Below are positions 59,420 through 64,000 of a DNA stretch of 64,000 nt, in pieces. The DNA is from Warburgia ugandensis (Eukaryota; Streptophyta; Magnoliopsida; Canellales; Canellaceae). A model generated the notes under the pieces. The model was given only the letters and a program-made list of their open reading frames with translations, was not told the origin of the DNA and did no database searches. The translations under genes and the position numbers were made by a program. How positions within the stretch are numbered: the stretch's first letter is position 1; each line of letters opens with the position of its first letter. The DNA is taken from NCBI GenBank assembly GCA_035236585.1, contig CP141128.1, forward strand, positions 33,586,684-33,650,683, written 5' to 3'.

Positions 59420-61703
59420 ACAGCCAAGCTATCAGGCATGCCAGCATGCCTAGAACTGACTAGTAACTCCTTTGACTCTTAGGTCTGATCCCAAGTGATG
59501 GCCATCCCTCTTCATCTCTTTGGCACTAGTGTAGAACCCCTTTTCGACCGTCTTCCCTAGCACCAACCAAAACCCAAAAGCCCCATCTCTCTCTTCCCCA
59601 TTCAGTTTCTCCATTAGCGGTGAATCAGTGATCAATGTTTGCACACCTAGTTCTCATTCCCAGTGGCCACCCTATACTAGTGAACCTCATTCTGTGATCA
59701 GTTTGTGTAAACCCACACAGATTCGACCCTTGATCATGATCAATCACCACCACCCTAATCTGTGATTAATCGACTATTCATTTAGATCTAAACTTTGATT
59801 GGTCATTCCATGTTAGATCTACCTTTGATCCAGCATTATCCAGCCATTGATCTGTTTTCAAATGAAAAATCTACAATAGTTTAATGGCCTATTACTGTAA
59901 ACGTTAAGTATATGACCTCATGGCCTATACCATCTGTACTTTGGGCTTTACTATGGTGTGCCTTTGTACAAAATTCACACTGATAACACTACCTACCTAG
60001 CTAATGGCTTAACTTTTAAGTGGATGGGTGTTGTAAAGTAAAATGTTGAATGGTTCACGTTCAAATATCAAGTTCCAATCAATTAACCAGAAAGCAATCC
60101 CAGTAGTATTTCCTCTAATTGGCTTCTTTTATGAAATGATTTCATGCAAGAACTTGATATTAGCTCTTCTTAATTGTTTAGTTTAGGCTTCAATAATAAC
60201 GTTGATAGGTATGACCACCATTTTCATGGATCTAGTATTGATACTATTGTCACTAAAAATCTGATTAGAAGTTACAGTAAAAGATAAGTAACAACAAGCA
60301 TAAATTACAGAATGGTAAAGCACACACCTATTGGATCAGCAGGAGTGCTTGTAATGAATTGAAGACTTGGGATTGCCAAACAACTACCCAATCTTATTGA
60401 TCCTACCCATACTTCTTGGTACAACAATTAATGATGTCATTGACCATATAGAATAGAAAATTTTCCAATGTATCAAGTCGTGCTTTGACTTTGATTTTGT
60501 ATAAAAACCAAGGTACATCTGGCTAGACCAGCAGGGGTACACTTAGACACATTTGGTCTCATTTGAACTACCTAGGCAATTATCCTTGGAGTCAAACCTT
60601 AATACTATCTTTAAAATTATTAAAAGATAGATGAGGATCAAAATGAGACCACTTTTGGCTATTAGATCATACTTAAACATAAATATCTATGTATGTGTAT
60701 GTATTAAGAAAAGAAATTTTATGCATTGTATAGATTGAAGTGTGCGTGGTTGATCATGAAGAAGAGAGCAATTAAAGTTAGTGGAATCAAAGAACGCGTA
60801 ACACGAGATAGGTGGAAATTTAAGACAACATGTCTAAATAATAAGATTCATGTTCTAAACATGATCTTATTTCTAATTATGGATGTTATGAAACTAAAAT
60901 GGTATGATTGATATTCAACATGCTTTAAATTGAAATGGTGAAAATAATGTTAATTAAAGGAATTACATGTTATAATTGATGCTTATGACTTGTACATCAT
61001 GTATGTGAATTGTGAAATTTTGTTTATGGTACATGGGTACCATGTCAGTATTGGTAGTGTATGAGTCTAGGTTTATAGGATACAATCCTTGGTAGATTAT
61101 CATCAAATAAGTGAGGATGTTATTCTTGTTATGAAATATATGAATAGACAAATTGCCTGCTAATATGATTATTTTACATCAGGGCATGGATGCCTGAGAG
61201 TTTTGTTTTAGATAGGCATAGGCCTGGGGATGCTGTGCTAGGAGAGTTATGAGGGTTTGGCCACTCACTCTTTGAAAGTTATTATGTTATGTATACCAAG
61301 CACTATGTGTTGCTAAAAGTTGGCCGGGGCAATTATGGGAAGGCCACCAATGTGACAGCCATGGTCCTCCCATATGGACCTGGATATTATGATTTCCACC
61401 AAGGGTGGTATAGGTGGATTATTGAGCAGTTATCCGGGTGCATTGTATGGATTCTATCTGCATGCATAGTAGTCCTTATATTAGATGCACTATGGTATTT
61501 ATATGGTGCCATTGTGAGATTCCTTATATGATCTAGCATGATGATATGCCTTATATTGTTTTCCCAGCAGTGGTTAGAGGATTGTGGACCCTGTGTAGTG
61601 AGGGGCATGAGGATTGTATTAATATACCAACAGAGGCTGGATAATTATGAACACCACATAATGAGGGGTATGATTTTGAAACCCAGTATAGTTTGGGAAT
61701 GTT

Positions 61704-64000
61704 TGTGACGACTTGGGTTTTTGTAACACATTTTGTAAAACATTTTTCAAAGGTAGGGCTCTTAATGGTAAAAAAATTTCACAAACAATGCAATAGAAAT
61801 CTTTTCTTTTAAATTCGTTTGTAGCAAAACCCAAGTCTCACCTCCTGGTATATAATACACATAAACATTTTGTATAAAATAAATTTTTATTGAATACCAA
61901 GAATCATCCAGTAGTTCACTCTTACATAGCCCTTGTATTATAATAACAATCCATTGTCCAAATACAATCCAAATTACAAAGTATATAACAAAATTACACA
62001 ATCTTCGAGGGAAATTCTCTAATCAGCCTTGCAGCTTCTGATTCTTCAAGCTTTACTTCCTTAAGCCTCCTTCCCTGTATCTGAGATATTGTAAACATTC
62101 AAACATTTACAATATCTCAATAAGCTATGCTTGGTAGGGGATTAAAAAATACACCACTTCACTAATATAAGAATACATACCTCACTCATCATTCCGTCAT
62201 AGTTATCTACTCATGAGTTATCTCAACATAGAGTATATATGTTATTCACGTAGTATAGGATAAATCCATTAAAATAGTGAAAATTTCTCAAAACTTGTTC
62301 CTCCCCCTGGCTATACTTCCACATAGGAGATTAATATTCAGCCAATTCTCTTATGGGGATTTTCTTTCTAGGAACTCATGTAGTGGCATCTCATCATGCC
62401 ATGGCATTACACTATGCCTATCATATCCACATCATAATGTAAAATACTCAAGGACTACTATGCCGCAGTCTAAATCAGTACAGCGTGCCAGGATAACTGC
62501 ATAATACTCCACTGATACCAAATGTTGAAATAACAAAATCCATGTACGCATGGGGGGACCATGGCTATCACAATGCTGACCTTCCCGTGACTGCCCCACC
62601 CGACATTTAGCCTCTCTTTGGGCATGGTATCCATCATATAACTTTCAGGAAGCGAGTGGCCAAATCCTCATAACTTCCCTAGCATAGCATCCCCAGTCCT
62701 AGGACTATGTAAAACCAAATCACAAGCAACCATGCTTGTATGAAAAATATATTGTACATATCAAATGATGTGTCTATTTAACTAGGGCTGAAATATTTTC
62801 TATGCCCTATTATTAAGGTTTCCTTAGTCTACACATCTCATTACTTTCACCTCATTTGATTGGACCAGTTAAATTGGATCATGGGTTTGGATCACATAAT
62901 TGGATCATGTGATTGGATCATTATTATGCTAAGGTACCAAGTATATTTATATCACGAAGGTCTATAATTCTATACAGAAGATAATATATGTATACACATG
63001 AATCCTTAATACATTCTTGTACATCCACCTACCTCAAAGTGGTATCATGGTCTTGATTCATACATCTCAAGTGGTATTCAGTCCACATTGCCTCTCATGG
63101 TCTAGATTCATACATCTGTCAAACCATACGTATAAAGTTATTCCTCTATACAAGTATTCTTCATTCATGTATTCCTATAAGGGATGCTGTAATTTTCCTT
63201 GAATAATGTTTGATCAAGGGTTTGGGTTCTCTATCTATATTTTTCTACACATACATACATAATAAAATACGACATTAATATTCTTATTATTTTTTATCAT
63301 TCAAGTTCTTATGGACCTTGTTTGATCATCCTTATCTTACTTACAATTTTTATTAGGATTAGATAATTTACTAACCTTTTATGCTCTTATTATTGTTACT
63401 CAACCAGTTAATGTTTTACTAGTTGAGGATAGCTTATTTCATCCTAAATCTAGACAGCTCCTTTATGTCAAATTGGCTAAGGCTTACTAACTGAATGGTT
63501 AAACACAAAGTGGTTACTTCAATCCTCATGTAAGGAGGTGTTTAGACCTCACAAACATCAACATAAGGTGGGGGAAGAGTGAGGCTCTATTAGAGAACCT
63601 CCTTAACCACCATGTTCATCATCCACTAGAGTGACCTTAGCTCAACTTTTCATCAGGTTCCTATGAGCATTTTAACTCTAAGTACTTTTTCTAATTGATT
63701 TTAATTAAATTCATGAACATTTAAATGTCATTCATAAGGTTTCATTATTCTCCTAATTTGGGCCAAGGAAATGATATTGCTTATATTATTCTACTAACTA
63801 TGGCCCTTACTATCATTAAGTCCATGTCATTCATTCCATGTAATTGTCCTTCAACTCTATTTTTCATTTAATTACATTTTTAATTTAATTTTTGTAACAT
63901 AAGCATTAAAGCATAAATAATTAAATAAATTTAACAATTAAATATACTAAGATGTAAAAAGACAATTATAATAACATTCAATAATTCAAATGAAAATTTA
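61704..64000 (-). repeat. Family C LTR, minus strand, runs off the window
   Basis: Begins TGTGACGACTTGGG at 61704 (element-sense 3' end) and follows the reverse complement of the solo LTR at 17343-22040 to the window end; for example, the segment CCTCACAAACATCAAC (63547) corresponds to 20013-20030. Inserted into LTR C' of the same family in the opposite orientation. About half the LTR is present. ORFs inside are not genes. Confidence 0.85.
62082..62119 (-). promoter_or_regulatory. Conserved LTR stem-loop (family C, minus strand)
   Basis: Perfect 14-bp arms TGAGATATTGTAAA (62082-62095) and TTTACAATATCTCA (62106-62119), 10-nt loop, followed by ATAAGCTATGCTTGG. The longest arms of the set. Confidence 0.75.

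Larger units (their letters stand above)
55511..61703 (+). mobile_element. Family C-type LTR (C'), inserted in Gypsy-E protease, interrupted
   Basis: LTR pieces 55511-56701 and 59425-61703, split by the family B solo LTR. Starts TGTAACAACCCC right after the protease. U3 box at 55631-55685, and a second related phrase at about 55788. The right piece repeats the family C core (GGCATAGGCCTGGGGATGCT, GAGTTATGAGGGTTTGGCCA at 61200-61263; compare 20985-21030). It stops at 61703 where the minus-strand family C LTR begins, so its end and target duplication lie outside the window. Solo LTR or 5' LTR cannot be decided. Confidence 0.7.

Overview
This is plant nuclear DNA, almost certainly angiosperm heterochromatin. 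It is AT-rich and holds no recognisable host gene. Nearly every base I can assign belongs to a transposable element. Evidence is the pol domain order of Ty3/gypsy chromoviruses (reverse transcriptase, RNase H, integrase, then a chromodomain-like tail) with tRNA-iMet-like primer sites, plus Ty1/copia integrase and RNase H relics, an Athila/Tat-type gag with an Asp-type primer site, and a CACTA (En/Spm) TNP2 transposase relic. I cannot name the species. All coding regions are broken; nothing here looks autonomously active.

Layout. 1-1828: end of an LTR-like sequence. 2640-3509 and 22405-about 23082: two halves of one minus-strand LTR (family D), split by Gypsy-A (3510-22404, minus strand). Gypsy-A has 3' LTR 3510-6730, decayed pol/PR/gag 6783-14110, primer site 14228-14240 and 5' LTR 14243-22404. 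Two solo LTRs sit inside it: family B at 7661-10506 (TSD CACCC) and the 4.7-kb family C at 17343-22040 (TSD CATAT). 23083-25845: copia relic with its 3' LTR. 25846-26165: a second copia integrase on the opposite strand. 26207-42824: a CACTA element holding Gypsy-F (26888-36332, plus strand), itself carrying a 2.9-kb solo LTR of family A' (29847-32755, TSD CATAC), and a family D solo LTR (37360-40066). 43400-about 48618: minus-strand Athila/Tat element with a tandemly duplicated gag. 48619-55510: Gypsy-E, arranged LTR-integrase-LTR-primer site-gag-protease. 55511-61703: a family C-type LTR inserted in that protease and split by a minus-strand family B solo LTR (56702-59419). 61704-64000: a minus-strand family C LTR running off the window.

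How it fits together. Target-site duplications and resumed homology on both sides of insertions give a readable nesting history: CACTA, then Gypsy-F, then solo LTR A'; LTR D, then Gypsy-A, then solo LTRs B and C; Gypsy-E, then C', then B. The LTRs are very long (2.6-4.7 kb). Although they start differently, they share a common architecture: a U3 box around GGAATCCAACG, a TATA box, a GC/CpG-rich block, a GC-rich central block, a stem-loop about 250-600 bp before the end, and a terminus resembling CCCGGGTCGTCACA. These shared modules of otherwise diverged LTRs are the most interesting signal in the window.
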